Notes: a model not told the origin generated them from the letters alone. DNA of 64,000 nucleotides from Pseudomonas brassicacearum (GCF_009601685.2 NZ_CP045701.2:6076001-6140000); one strand, 5' to 3'; positions 45,883 to 54,589 are shown, numbered from the stretch's first letter. Translations and numbers: made by a program.

Positions 45883-46335
45883 ATGGATATCGAGTGGGTC
45901 TGCAAACATCACAATGACCTGAGCAAGAAACAGCTGTATGCCATCCTCAAATTGCGTGCCGAAGTATTCGTTGTCGAGCAGAACTGCGCCTACCAGGATG
46001 TCGACGGCCTGGACCTTGAAGGCGACACTTGCCATCTGATGGCCTGGCAGGGCAACCACCTGGTGGCCTACCTGCGCTTGCTCGACCCGCACTCGCAAAA
46101 CAGCGACGTGGTGATCGGGCGCGTAATCATCGCCCCGCAAGCACGCGGCCAAGGGCTGGGTCACACGCTGATGGAGCAAGCGCTCAAGCAGGCCGAGAAG
46201 CATTGGCCCGGTACGTCGATCTCATTGTCGGCCCAGGCGCATCTGCAGGGGTATTACGGACGGTATGGGTTTGAAGTGGTGGGCGTGGAATACCTGGAGG
46301 ATGGGATTCCACACATCGGCATGCACCGGCCGTAG
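45883..46335 (+). CDS. elaA: ElaA-type GNAT acetyltransferase
   Basis: 150 residues with AGGAAAT before the ATG. GNAT core: LYAILKLRAEVFVVEQNCAYQDVDGLD, then VVIGRVIIAPQARGQGLGHTLMEQAL, which holds the acetyl-CoA-binding RGQGLG loop, and YYGRYGFEVVGVEYLEDGIPHIGM. This is the ElaA subfamily; substrate unknown. It is monocistronic and followed by a REPIN. Confidence 0.92.
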   Translation: MDIEWVCKHHNDLSKKQLYAILKLRAEVFVVEQNCAYQDVDGLDLEGDTCHLMAWQGNHLVAYLRLLDPHSQNSDVVIGRVIIAPQARGQGLGHTLMEQALKQAEKHWPGTSISLSAQAHLQGYYGRYGFEVVGVEYLEDGIPHIGMHRP

Positions 46336-46502
46336 GAGCTGCCGTAGGAGCTGCCGTAGGCTGCGATCTTTTGATCTTGAGCTTGATCTTGAGCTTTCGT
46401 TTGAGATTCAAGCGTCTGGGGGAAAGATCGCAGCCTCGTTGCACTCGTCAGCTCCTACACAGCTCCTACACCGCTCCTACACAGCTTCTACACCGCTCCT
46501 AC
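46332..46502. repeat. REPIN-like element with duplicated arms on both sides (copy 9)
   Basis: Left side CGTAGGAGCTGC repeated twice, then GTAGGCTGCG; body with GATCTT-GAGCTT units instead of GATCTTTT; right side has four to five 11- or 12-bp arm copies (CAGCTCCTACA, CCGCTCCTACA). It separates elaA from the convergent winged-helix gene. Confidence 0.85.
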
Positions 46503-46795
46503 GGGTACTCAAGCACCGCCTTGATCCGCGGCAAATTCCCTTCGATCCACCCCCGATCGATCGCTCCCCAATCGCGAATCCGATACCGCCCGGCATGATT
46601 GCGCGCGCCGTCCTCTTGCTCGAACTCACAAACGATATCCAGGTCGGCCAGCGCGGCGATGGTGTCCTGGGCGGTGCGCCGCGGCATGCCGGTGGCTTCG
46701 ATGAGGGCCGGGACGTTGCTGGCGACGCCGCTCTCGATCAGGTAAGCCACGTACAGGCGACGGTAGAAGCTGCTCTTGGTCTTGCTGACGTCCAT
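46499..46795 (-). CDS. Winged-helix DNA-binding protein
   Basis: 98 residues starting MDVSKTKSSFYRRLYVAYLIESG. A helix-turn-helix is evident in VPALIEATGMPRRTAQDTIAALADLDIVCEFEQ, followed by a wing (GARNHAGRYRIRDWGAIDRGWIEG). It begins 4 nt after the YgjP-like stop codon and so is probably made from the same mRNA. Small stand-alone winged-helix proteins of this type are widespread in Pseudomonas; no target known. Its 3' end touches the REPIN copy 9. Confidence 0.8.
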   Translation of the reverse strand: MDVSKTKSSFYRRLYVAYLIESGVASNVPALIEATGMPRRTAQDTIAALADLDIVCEFEQEDGARNHAGRYRIRDWGAIDRGWIEGNLPRIKAVLEYP

Positions 46796-46799
46796 TCGG

Positions 46800-47303
46800 T
46801 CATTCCTTGTGGGGTTGCAGGTCCCGCCAGGTCAGGTACACCCGCAGGTCGAATTCCAACTGGTGATAGCCCGGCAGCATGTGCTCGCAGAGTTGGTAGA
46901 ACGCCTTGTTGTGGTCCGACTCCTTGAAGTGCGCCAGCTCGTGCACCACGATCATGTTCAGGAACTGCGGCGCCGCGTCCTTGAACAGGGCCGCGATGCG
47001 GATTTCCTTCTTGGCCTTGAGCTTGCCGCCCTGCACCCGTGACACCGCGGTATGCAGGCCGAGGGCGCGGTGGGTCAGGTCCAGGCGACTGTCGAACAAC
47101 ACCTTGTCGATGGCCGGCGCGTTACGCAGGTATTGCTGCTTGAGGTCCAGCGCATAACCGTACAGGGCCTTGTCGCTCTGGATCGAATGCCGGCCCGGAT
47201 AGCGCTGTTGCAGGTAATCGCCCAGTCGGTCCTGGGCGATCAATTGCTGCACTTGGGCTTGCAGGGCGGCGGGGTAGGCCTGGAGGTATTTGAGCGCGGT
47301 CAT
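46800..47303 (-). CDS. YgjP-like (DUF45) metallopeptidase
   Basis: 167 residues from the ATG at 47303 (the TTG one codon upstream could also serve). The zinc motif HExxH is in MIVVHELAHFKESDHNKAFYQLCEHML, with the third ligand His eight residues on, as in the YgjP/M48-like DUF45 family. The N-terminal part is helical. Substrate unknown. Probable two-gene operon with the downstream winged-helix protein. Confidence 0.88.
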   Translation of the reverse strand: MTALKYLQAYPAALQAQVQQLIAQDRLGDYLQQRYPGRHSIQSDKALYGYALDLKQQYLRNAPAIDKVLFDSRLDLTHRALGLHTAVSRVQGGKLKAKKEIRIAALFKDAAPQFLNMIVVHELAHFKESDHNKAFYQLCEHMLPGYHQLEFDLRVYLTWRDLQPHKE

Positions 47304-47345
47304 CAAGGGGCAACACAGTCACAAGAGGCCGCCAGTGTAGCGAAT

Positions 47346-49469
47346 TCAAGCCTGCACCGCGCTCCAGTCGAACGGCGTGGCAAAGGCATCGGTGTCTTCG
47401 GCCATCAAGGGCCGCGCCACGAGGAAGCCCTGCACGTACTCACAGCCATGGGCCTGCAGCCACTGATATTGCTCGTGGGTTTCCACCCCTTCGGCAATCA
47501 CCCGCAAGCCCAGTTGCGTACACAGGTCGATTACCGAGGCGGCCAACGCGGCATCCCGGGGCGACCCTGGCAGGCGGGCGATCAGGTGCCGGTCGAGCTT
47601 GAGAGTGTCGAGTTCAAGGTCGCGCAGATGCGTCAGAGAACAAGGCCCCGAACCAAAGTCATCCAATGCCACCCGCACTCCGAGGTGACGCAGCAGGCGC
47701 AATTGCTTTTGGGTTTCATCGGGATTGCGCATCAGCGCATCTTCGGTCACCTCGACCTCCAACTGCCTGGGCTTCAAGGCATGGCGCTCCAGGACCTGGC
47801 GTAACTCGGTCACCAGGTTGGGCATGCCGAACTGGGTGCTACTCAGGCTCACCCCCAACACCAGGTCGTCAGCGAACAACCGTTCCCAGACTTTGCGCTG
47901 AGCCGCGCTGCGATGATAAATCCAGCTGCCCAGGCGACTGATCAACCGCGCCTCTTCCAGCAAGGGCAGGAACAGGCCCGGCGGAACATCCCCAACGCTG
48001 GGGTGCTGCCAGCGCAACAGCGCCTCGAAGCCGCGGATCCGCCCATCGTTAATGCTCACCTGCGGTTGATAGACCATATTGAAATCGCGGTTCTCGATGG
48101 CCGAGCGCACGCTTTCTTCCAGCATCAGCCGTGAACGGGCTCGACCGTTCATTTCATGATCGTAAAAACGGTATTGCTGACGGCCGGCACGCTTGGCTTC
48201 GTACATGGCGATGTCGGATGCCCGCAGCAACCCATCGAGATTGGCGCCGCAATCGGGGTACGTCGCGATGCCGATGCTGGCCCCCAATGCCACGTCCATG
48301 CCTTCGATCTGCTGGCAGATCGCGACGCGCTCGATGAGTTTCTCGGCGATCTTGGCCGCCTGCTCGGGAAACTCCAGGTCCAGCAGCGCCGTGAACTCAT
48401 CCCCGCCCAGCCGCGCCAGGATATCGAATGGCCGCAGGCACGCCTTCAACTGCTCCGACACCCAGCGCAATACCCGGTCCCCGGCATCGTGTCCCAGCAA
48501 GTCATTGACCCGCTTGAAGCCGTCGAGGTCCAGGTACAGCAACACCCAGTTGCTTTCCAGTCGCTCGCTGCGCATCAACAGGTTTTCCGCCGTCTGGTAG
48601 AACCCCCGGCGGTTGAGCAAGCCGGTCAACGGGTCCGTGACAGCCTGGTATTCGAGTTGTTGGTGCAAGTGGCGAACCACCGACATGTCCTGGAGCGTCA
48701 CCACCATCGCCTTCTGCTCCGAGGGCAGCGGCGCACAGGACAAGGCCACCGACACCTGCTGGCCGGGTGCCGTGCGCAGGACCGCGTCATGCAAGCGCCA
48801 GGTTTCACCCCGACGATAGGCATTGTGGATATCGGAATCGACCCACTCGGGAATGTGCGGTTTCTGCAGGAAATCCAGGAACGGCATGCCCTGCAACTGC
48901 TTGGCGGTAGCATTGAGCAAGCGGCAGGTGGAGGGGTTGGCGAAGCGGATACACCCATGCTCATCCACCACCAGGATGCCTTCGGCGGCGTTGTCCAGCA
49001 CCGAGGCATTGAAAGCCCTGGCTGCTTCGAGATCCTGGCTCAGGCGCTGCAAGGCCCGGCGATTGCGCTGGTGCTCGAGCAGCGCCTGGACCTTAGGCTT
49101 GAGGATCTGCGGATCGAAGGGCTTGAACAGGTAATCCACGGCGCCACTGGCATAACCCTTGATGACTGCATCCTGGGATTGCTCGTTGGCCGTCAGGAAA
49201 ATGATCGGCGTGAGCCGCGTGCGCTGGCTGCCACGCATCAGGCGCGCCACTTCGAAACCGTCCATCTCGGGCATCTGCACATCCAGCAGAACCAGGTCGA
49301 TATCGTGTTCGAGCAACAGGTTGAGCGCCTCGACCCCCGAGGACGCGGTCATGACTTGCCAATCCTGACGCTGCAACAAGGCTCGCATGCTGAGCAGGTT
49401 TTCAGGGTAATCATCAACAATCAAAAGGACAGAGCTGTCTTCGCCGAGCGTTGGTTGCGCGCATTCCAT
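47346..49469 (-). CDS. REC-PAS-GGDEF-EAL cyclic-di-GMP protein
   Basis: 707 residues from the ATG at 49469; a GTG eight codons upstream is the alternative. Receiver domain at 15-130 with the phospho-Asp in VLLDVQMPEMDGF and Lys in LFKPFD. PAS at about 150-270. GGDEF at 290-450 with an intact LGGDEF and an RPFD inhibition site five residues before it, so a cyclase fits. EAL at 460-700: EALLRW, EVTEDAL, VALDDFGSG, LKLDRHL, AEGVETHEQ and VQGFL are present, but the metal-binding Asn expected in the VNLS motif is Ser (VSLS). Cyclase activity is likely; phosphodiesterase activity is uncertain. No histidine kinase lies beside it. Confidence 0.93.
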   Translation of the reverse strand: MECAQPTLGEDSSVLLIVDDYPENLLSMRALLQRQDWQVMTASSGVEALNLLLEHDIDLVLLDVQMPEMDGFEVARLMRGSQRTRLTPIIFLTANEQSQDAVIKGYASGAVDYLFKPFDPQILKPKVQALLEHQRNRRALQRLSQDLEAARAFNASVLDNAAEGILVVDEHGCIRFANPSTCRLLNATAKQLQGMPFLDFLQKPHIPEWVDSDIHNAYRRGETWRLHDAVLRTAPGQQVSVALSCAPLPSEQKAMVVTLQDMSVVRHLHQQLEYQAVTDPLTGLLNRRGFYQTAENLLMRSERLESNWVLLYLDLDGFKRVNDLLGHDAGDRVLRWVSEQLKACLRPFDILARLGGDEFTALLDLEFPEQAAKIAEKLIERVAICQQIEGMDVALGASIGIATYPDCGANLDGLLRASDIAMYEAKRAGRQQYRFYDHEMNGRARSRLMLEESVRSAIENRDFNMVYQPQVSINDGRIRGFEALLRWQHPSVGDVPPGLFLPLLEEARLISRLGSWIYHRSAAQRKVWERLFADDLVLGVSLSSTQFGMPNLVTELRQVLERHALKPRQLEVEVTEDALMRNPDETQKQLRLLRHLGVRVALDDFGSGPCSLTHLRDLELDTLKLDRHLIARLPGSPRDAALAASVIDLCTQLGLRVIAEGVETHEQYQWLQAHGCEYVQGFLVARPLMAEDTDAFATPFDWSAVQA

Positions 49470-49791
49470 GCTGCTTCTCTTATCGGGCGCCACGTCCGTT
49501 TTTACGTAGCAAAGCGGACAAATACTGTCCCCTCACTCTAGACCGGGATTATGAAAAGCAGTAGGTGTCAACGCGCCATCATCCGGGCAAAGCCCGAAAT
49601 AGCCGACTAACGGTCACCCTCATCGGGCACAGAAACTGCAACGACACCCTCGACGAACATTTGACGTCAAACATCCGCCGAACGGTTAACAAGAAAAGCC
49701 CCTGTCCAGCGTTCCAAAACGCTTCAAAAGGGCGGTTTAAAGCCTCCCGCTACGGCATAAACGTTTACATCTCGATACGCAGGACCTGGAC
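49470..49791. other. Non-coding region before the first PL7 gene
   Basis: No gene called: the rightward ORF 49565-49795 has no family likeness and overlaps the lyase start. The last 200 bp resemble the region before the second PL7 gene (shared TAGCCGACYAACGGTCA, ATCGGGCACA-like, GCCTCC-GCT-GGC-TAAA blocks), so the duplication included the promoter. Confidence 0.6.
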
Positions 49792-50463
49792 ATGATTGAT
49801 CTCGCAACCTGGAACTTGAGCATCCCCGAGGGCAGCCCGGCGATGACCATCGAAACCCCTCGGCTGGTCCAGGGGTTCAAGGACCAATATTTCAACGCAG
49901 AAACCGGCACCGTATTCTTCTGGGCACCGGTGACCGGCACCAAGACGGCCAACGCCAGTTACCCGCGCAGCGAACTGCGCGAAACCTACGCTGACGGCAC
50001 CCTGCGCAATTGGCTTTACCCTGCGGCGGACAATTCCCTGCGCGCGATCGTGACCGTCAATCAGGTGCCTAGCACTGGCAAGATCGTGATCGGCCAGATT
50101 CACGCCAAGGACAGCACCAGGCCGATGGTGAAACTGGAGTACCAGTACAAAACCTACAGCTCTACCGGAAATATCGTTGCCAAGGTGCGCATGCGTCCTG
50201 ACGACGCGACGGGCCAGGTCATCACTATTGCCACGGGCGTGACTCTCAACCGCAGTTTCTCTTACATGATCCACTTGAGCCCCAAGGGCGCGCTGGGCAT
50301 CACCGCCGCAGGCTACAACTGGCGAACCACCATTGATCCGAGCTGGAAAGCCAAACCGCTCTATTTCAAGGCCGGCGTGTACGTGCAGGACAATACCGGC
50401 TATGTCACCGAAGGTGGGAAAGCGACGTTCAGCCTGCTGGAAATCAAACACACCACCCGTTGA
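49792..50463 (+). CDS. Polysaccharide lyase family 7 (alginate lyase), copy 1
   Basis: 223 residues with AGGA before the ATG. All three PL7 motifs are present: RSELRE near residue 60, QIHAKD near 103 and YFKAGVYVQDN near 195; the Arg, Gln, His and Tyr catalytic residues are therefore conserved. The family cleaves alginate by beta-elimination. No signal peptide can be seen (MIDLATWNLSIPEGSP), which is odd for an alginate lyase and suggests cytoplasmic location, non-classical export or release on lysis. It is followed by a terminator and a second copy about 300 bp on. Confidence 0.93.
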   Translation: MIDLATWNLSIPEGSPAMTIETPRLVQGFKDQYFNAETGTVFFWAPVTGTKTANASYPRSELRETYADGTLRNWLYPAADNSLRAIVTVNQVPSTGKIVIGQIHAKDSTRPMVKLEYQYKTYSSTGNIVAKVRMRPDDATGQVITIATGVTLNRSFSYMIHLSPKGALGITAAGYNWRTTIDPSWKAKPLYFKAGVYVQDNTGYVTEGGKATFSLLEIKHTTR

Positions 50464-50481
50464 ATACCGCTCGACTTCGAA

Positions 50482-50510
50482 GGCATCCGTTTTCCGGGTG
50501 CCTTTTTTTT
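50482..50510 (+). terminator. Terminator after PL7 copy 1
   Basis: GGCATCCG-TTTT-CCGGGTGCC followed by eight T. Each PL7 gene is therefore probably transcribed from its own promoter. Confidence 0.85.
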
Positions 50511-50763
50511 GTCCGCGTAAGGCGAAAGAGCCAAATGGCCATCGCCCAATTGTTCCGAGAAAATCCTGGCTAGCCGACCAACGGTCATTGGTCTCGGGCA
50601 CAAAAGCGATAAACGCAACTCTGACGGACTGTTGACGCCAACCCTCCGCCAGACGAACGTGCCAAACATTCGCCTGCGCTCCCTTCTGGCCTCAGCAAAA
50701 AGCGCGTCTTAGGGCCTCCGGCTGTGGCGTAAATCATTTCTTCTTCTCAGAAAGGATCCGAAC

Positions 50764-51432
50764 ATGGTCGATCTTGCAACCTGGAACCTGAGCATCCCCG
50801 AAGGCAGTCCGCCGAAAACCATTGAAACGCCTCGGCTGGTGGATGGGTTCAAGGATAAATATTTCAACTCCGAAGGCAGCACGGTGTATTTCTGGTCACC
50901 GGTGACCGGCACCAAGACTGAAAACGCGATCTACCCACGCAGCGAATTGCGCGAGACCTACAAGGACGGCACTTTGCGCAATTGGGTCTATCCCGACGCC
51001 GACAATCAGCTACGGGCAAAACTCGTTGTCAATCAAGTGCCCAGCAGCGGCAAGATCGTGATTGGTCAGATCCATGCCAAGGACAGCAGCAAGCCCATGG
51101 TCAAACTGGAATACCAATACAAGGACGCCAGCGCCACCGGGAACATCGTCGCCAAGGTCCGCATGCGCCCCGATGACAGCGAAGGCAGGGTCATTACCGT
51201 TGCCACGGGGGTGGAGCTGAACCGGTCCTTCTCTTACCGGATCCACCTGGATCGTACTGGCGACCTGGGCATCACCGCAGCCGGTCATAGTTGGTACACC
51301 ACCGTGGGCCGCGCCTGGCGCGACAAGCCGTTGTATTTCAAGGCTGGGGTGTATGTGCAGGACAACACCGGCTACACCAGTGAAGGTGGGAAAGTGACGT
51401 TCAGCGTGCTGGATATCGATCACAACACCTGA
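50764..51432 (+). CDS. Polysaccharide lyase family 7 (alginate lyase), copy 2
   Basis: 222 residues with AAGGAT before the ATG. Largely identical to copy 1 by eye: RSELRE, QIHAKD and YFKAGVYVQDN are all kept, and it also has no signal peptide. The two genes and about 200 bp upstream of each arose by tandem duplication. Differences are spread through the protein (for example ETGTVFFWAPVTG against EGSTVYFWSPVTG) and mainly conservative, which suggests both copies remain under selection. Role as in copy 1; different substrate preference is possible but untested. Confidence 0.93.
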   Translation: MVDLATWNLSIPEGSPPKTIETPRLVDGFKDKYFNSEGSTVYFWSPVTGTKTENAIYPRSELRETYKDGTLRNWVYPDADNQLRAKLVVNQVPSSGKIVIGQIHAKDSSKPMVKLEYQYKDASATGNIVAKVRMRPDDSEGRVITVATGVELNRSFSYRIHLDRTGDLGITAAGHSWYTTVGRAWRDKPLYFKAGVYVQDNTGYTSEGGKVTFSVLDIDHNT

Positions 51433-51470
51433 AATTTCACTTCCGATAATCTCGTAGGAAACCCCCTCTT

Positions 51471-51592
51471 GTGGCGAGGGGATTTATCCCCGCTGGGCTG
51501 CGAAGCAGCCCCTCTTTTCGTCAGACCCACCGCATGTGCCGACTTTACGGCGGCTGCGCCCCCGAGCGGGAGCAAGCTCCCTCGCCACGGGG
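51471..51592. repeat. Degenerate REPIN upstream of the DUF6124 leader
   Basis: Left arm TGTGGCGAGGGGATTTATCC, right arm GGGAGCAAGCTCCCTCGCCA; between them TGGGCTGCGAAGCAGCCC forms a small hairpin. Confidence 0.75.
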
Positions 51593-51665
51593 GGCCGGTG
51601 CGTCCTACAGGTCGGTTTTGGCTTCGAAAATCTCCTCTATAGTTCGGTGGGTCTGCTGGCTTTGG

Positions 51666-51835
51666 TCAGTGGGCAAGGGTTTCGCAGCCCACTGACAGAA
51701 CAGAGACTTTGCACCGTCAAATGAAAATTCAGGCAAACTCGCCTGCGTTCATTTTATGGCGGTTGCGCGCGGGAGACCTTCGGGTCTGCCGGGTTTGGTC
51801 TCTATCTCGGTCTGCGAACCCGCGCGCAACTGCCA
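51666..51835 (+). ncRNA. Highly structured 5' leader or small RNA before a DUF6124 gene
   Basis: Three consecutive inverted repeats. 51666-51695: nine-base stem TCAGTGGGC/GCCCACTGA. 51721-51752: ATGAA...CAGGC-loop-GCCTG...TTCAT. 51757-51835: a 17-bp stem (TGGCGGTTGCGCGCGGG with CCCGCGCGCAACTGCCA, one G-U) closing a loop that contains AGACC-TTCG-GGTCT with a stable cUUCGg tetraloop. Two more GGTCT copies (51797, 51809) could compete for the same AGACC. It ends 59 nt before the start codon. Such strength and order point to RNA function, cis or trans, but no known Rfam class is recognised. Confidence 0.6.
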
Positions 51836-51894
51836 CCCATTTGTTTCGCAGCAAGAAGGTGGCGATCAATTTTTATTAATAGAGCCCAAACCTT

Positions 51895-52179
51895 ATGACG
51901 ACGACTCAATCACTTAGCCGCTTCACCCCTCTTACTCCAATCGCCACCACCCAACCTGTGCTGTTCATCGACAAAACCGCCCCGCTAACAGAGCTTCACG
52001 CCTGCGCCAGCGAACGCCTACACGCCACCCTCGACTACCTGACACTCATGGCCTGCGCCACCCTGCGCGATTCGGCCGCCAGCGACTTCAATACCCTCAC
52101 CAATGTTGCCCGGATCCTGGTTCAGGATGTCACCGATGTGTTCGGCGTCATTGAGCAGCGTGGGCTTGAAGAGGAATAA
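51895..52179 (+). CDS. DUF6124 family small protein
   Basis: 94 residues beginning MTTTQSLSRFTPLTPIA. The C-terminal half (ELHACASERLHATLDYLTLMACATLRDSAAS and LTNVARILVQDVTDVFGVIEQRG) is helical and typical of the DUF6124 (formerly DUF3077-like) family that Pseudomonas carries in several copies. Function unknown. It lies behind a strongly structured leader and just before the IS-palindrome block. Confidence 0.75.
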   Translation: MTTTQSLSRFTPLTPIATTQPVLFIDKTAPLTELHACASERLHATLDYLTLMACATLRDSAASDFNTLTNVARILVQDVTDVFGVIEQRGLEEE

Positions 52180-52204
52180 ATATTGCGGGCATATCCATTG
52201 CTGC

Positions 52205-52364
52205 GGTAACGGCTGCTTAGGGTTCCGCCCTGACGGCGGCTCACTTTTGAGAAGCGCAAAAGTAAGCAAAACGCTCCTGCCCCACCACTCGGCACCTCGC
52301 CTAGGCTCGGTGTGCCCGAACGAAGGCATTGCTCCGTGGGCCCGCCGCGAAGGGCCATCCATGG
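52205..52364. repeat. Outer inverted repeat, left half (A)
   Basis: From GGTAACGGCTGCTTAGGGTT to GGGCCATCCATGG. Its reverse complement is found at 56450-56614 beyond the second IS. The ends are near-identical; the middle differs slightly in the AAAGT/TTTGCTTAC part. Repeats of this kind are common in P. fluorescens genomes. Confidence 0.9.
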
Positions 52365-54025
52365 CCCAGAGTGTGTCAAAACCCTGAAGCCAACCCTTGC
52401 TATGATTTCCCCAGGACTTCATTGCAAGGGCTGCCCATGAAACGCTTCATCCAAGGTGAACATCGAGATCAAACTACCTTGCTCCCCGAGAGCTTGGACG
52501 ACTACGTCAGCGATACCAATCCGGTGCGCGTTGTCGATGTCTTCGTGGATGAACTCGACCTGATCACCTTGGGTTTTGAAAGCGCTGTCCCCGCTAAAAC
52601 GGGCCGACCGGCTTATCACCCTGCAGTCATGCTGAAAATCTACATCTACGGCTATCTCAACCGTATCCAGTCAAGCCGGCGTCTTGAGTGCGAGGCGCAG
52701 CGCAACGTCGAGTTGATGTGGCTGACCGGTCGCCTGATGCCGGATTTCAAGACCATCGCCAACTTCCGCAAAGACAACTCAAAGGCCATTCGAGGAGTCT
52801 GTCGGCAGTTCGTCGTGCTGTGTCAACAACTGGGGCTTTTCTCGGAACATTTCGTTGCCATCGATGGCAGTAAATTCAAGGCGGTGAACCACCGCGACCG
52901 CAACTTCACCAGCGCCAAGCTGAAGCGCCGGATGGAAGAGATCGAATCAAGCATTGCCCGTTATCTGAAGGCGCTGGATGAGGCTGATCGGCAAGAGCCC
53001 AAGTCTTCAGGGCCCAAAGGCGGCCTGGAAGAGAAGATCGCCAAATTGAAGGAGCAGATGAAGGCGCTCCAGGCGATTGAAATACAGCTTGAAGCATCGC
53101 CGGACAAACAGATCTCGCTGACCGACCCGGACGCGCGCTCGATGATGATGACGAGCGGTCATGGCATCGTGGGCTACAACGTGCAGACAGCAGTCGATAC
53201 CAAACACCATTTGATTGTCGCGCACGAGGTGACCAATGTCGGTCACGACCGTGATCAGCTTAGCTCGATGGCCCAGCAGGCCCGTGAGGCGATGCAAATC
53301 GAATCGTTGTCGGTGGTAGCGGACCGAGGGTATTACAAAAGCAGAGAAATCCTGGCCTGTCACGAGGCAGGGATCACCGCTTATGTGCCGAAAACGCTGA
53401 GTTCGCGGGCCAAATTTGATGGCCGTTTCGGTAATGACGAGTTTATTTACGACGCGGACAAAAATGTGTATGTCTGCCCCGCCAAGCAAGTGCTGATCTG
53501 GCGCAACTCTTATGTCGACAAGGGCAAGAAGCTGGACGTTTACTGGCACTCCAACTGCCAGGCCTGTTCGATAAAGGCGCAATGCACGCCGGCCAGAGAG
53601 CGAAAGATTCGGCGCTGGGAACATGAGGCGGTACTGGAGGAAATGCAGGTCCGCCTGAACAATGAGCCGCAGATGATGAGCATCCGCAAGCGAACGGTCG
53701 AACACCCCTTCGGGACGCTGAAGCAATGGATGGGGGCGACGCATTTTCTGACGCGGCGGCTGGCTGGGGTAAGCACCGAAATGAGCTTGAATGTGCTCGC
53801 TTACAATTGGAAAAGGGTGATGAAAATCCTTGGTGCGCAGGGTCTGATGAAAGCGCTGGCGGCCTGAAGCCTGCCGTTTTGCCCCGTTAATCAAGCCTAC
53901 GGAGCCTTGCTAGCGCTTGTAGGGGCCGTTTGGAGCTACAAGAGCGCTTTAGGTTTTAATCAATTGGCCAACACCTGTCGGCACTACGTGCCGACGATGT
54001 TTTATTTGTTTTTACACACCCTGGG
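52365..54025 (+). mobile_element. IS1182-family insertion sequence, copy 1 (1661 bp)
   Basis: Terminal inverted repeats CCCAGAGTGTGTCAAAAC (left) and, read inward from the right, CCCAGGGTGTGTAAAAAC. One transposase gene 72 bp from the left end. 1661 bp, the same length as copy 2. No clear short target duplication: the flanks are halves of two different palindromes (A on the left, B on the right). Confidence 0.92.
52437..53867 (+). CDS. IS1182-family transposase, copy 1
   Basis: 476 residues from the ATG at 52437 (MKRFIQGEHRDQTTLLP), with AAGGG upstream; the longer frame from 52329 crosses the IS end. DDE transposase of the IS1182 type: a DUF772-like N-terminal domain (GRPAYHPAVMLKIYIYGYLNRIQSSRRLECEAQRN split around residues 50-85), the first catalytic Asp in FVAIDGSKFKAVNHRDRNF, the second in SVVADRGYYKS and the Glu near KRTVEHPFGTLKQWMG. 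Intact. Differs from copy 2 at three residues: Ile/Val at 5, Gly/Arg near 200 and Ala/Thr near 441. Confidence 0.95.
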   Translation: MKRFIQGEHRDQTTLLPESLDDYVSDTNPVRVVDVFVDELDLITLGFESAVPAKTGRPAYHPAVMLKIYIYGYLNRIQSSRRLECEAQRNVELMWLTGRLMPDFKTIANFRKDNSKAIRGVCRQFVVLCQQLGLFSEHFVAIDGSKFKAVNHRDRNFTSAKLKRRMEEIESSIARYLKALDEADRQEPKSSGPKGGLEEKIAKLKEQMKALQAIEIQLEASPDKQISLTDPDARSMMMTSGHGIVGYNVQTAVDTKHHLIVAHEVTNVGHDRDQLSSMAQQAREAMQIESLSVVADRGYYKSREILACHEAGITAYVPKTLSSRAKFDGRFGNDEFIYDADKNVYVCPAKQVLIWRNSYVDKGKKLDVYWHSNCQACSIKAQCTPARERKIRRWEHEAVLEEMQVRLNNEPQMMSIRKRTVEHPFGTLKQWMGATHFLTRRLAGVSTEMSLNVLAYNWKRVMKILGAQGLMKALAA

Positions 54026-54123
54026 CCCAGCGCGGCTATCCCGGCATCCATGCCGGGATGCCCACTCCACAATGCCTGCGTTCGGCCAGCGTGGTTAACG
54101 GGGCGCCGAGATCAACGTCCACC
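54026..54123. repeat. Inner inverted repeat, left half (B)
   Basis: Starts at CCCAGCGCGGCTATCCCGGC next to IS copy 1 and runs into the tandem array. Its reverse complement lies at about 54680-54788, next to IS copy 2. It also contains the short palindrome TCCCGGCATCCATGCCGGGA. Confidence 0.88.
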
Positions 54124-54540
54124 GCGAGGCGGCCTTATAGCCGGCCTGGCTCTCCCGGTCGTACACCCATCAAATCTGTTTAAGCAGGACCTGTGGGAGC
54201 AAAGCTTGCTCGCGAGGCGGCCTCACAGCCGACCTGGTTCTCCGGGTCGTACACCCATCAGATCAGTTTGAGCAGGACCTGTGGGAGCAAAGCTTGCTCG
54301 CGAGGCGGCCTCACAGCCGACCTGGTTCTCCGGGTCGTACACCCATCAGATCTGTTTGAGCAGGACCTGTGGGAGCAAAGCTTGCTCGCGAGGCGGCCTC
54401 ACAGCCGGCCTGGCTCTCTCAGTCGTACACCCCTCAGATCTGTTTGAGCAGGACCTGTGGGAGCAAAGCTTGCTCGCGAGGCGGCCTGACAGCCGACCTG
54501 GTTCTTTCCGGAGGTATACCAATCAGATTTTGGGGGAGCG
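54124..54540. repeat. Tandem array of 88-bp REP-containing repeats
   Basis: Units start GCGAGGCGGCCT at 54124, 54212, 54300, 54388 and 54476: four full 88-bp units and one partial, diverging fifth. Each holds GACCTGTGGGAGCAAAGCTT, a REP arm of the class found elsewhere. Frames through it read as repeated peptides (MGAKLAREAASQPTW) and are not genes. Confidence 0.92.
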
Positions 54541-54589
54541 AGCCTGCTCGCGAAGAGGCCGGTACATTCAACATCTTCATCGACTGAAC

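Noticed and set aside
49565..49795. 76-residue ORF before the first PL7 gene
   Set aside because: No family likeness, overlaps the lyase start and lies in the duplicated promoter region.
54124..54540. Possible CRISPR array
   Set aside because: The repeat is 88 bp and contiguous, with no unique spacers and no cas genes.
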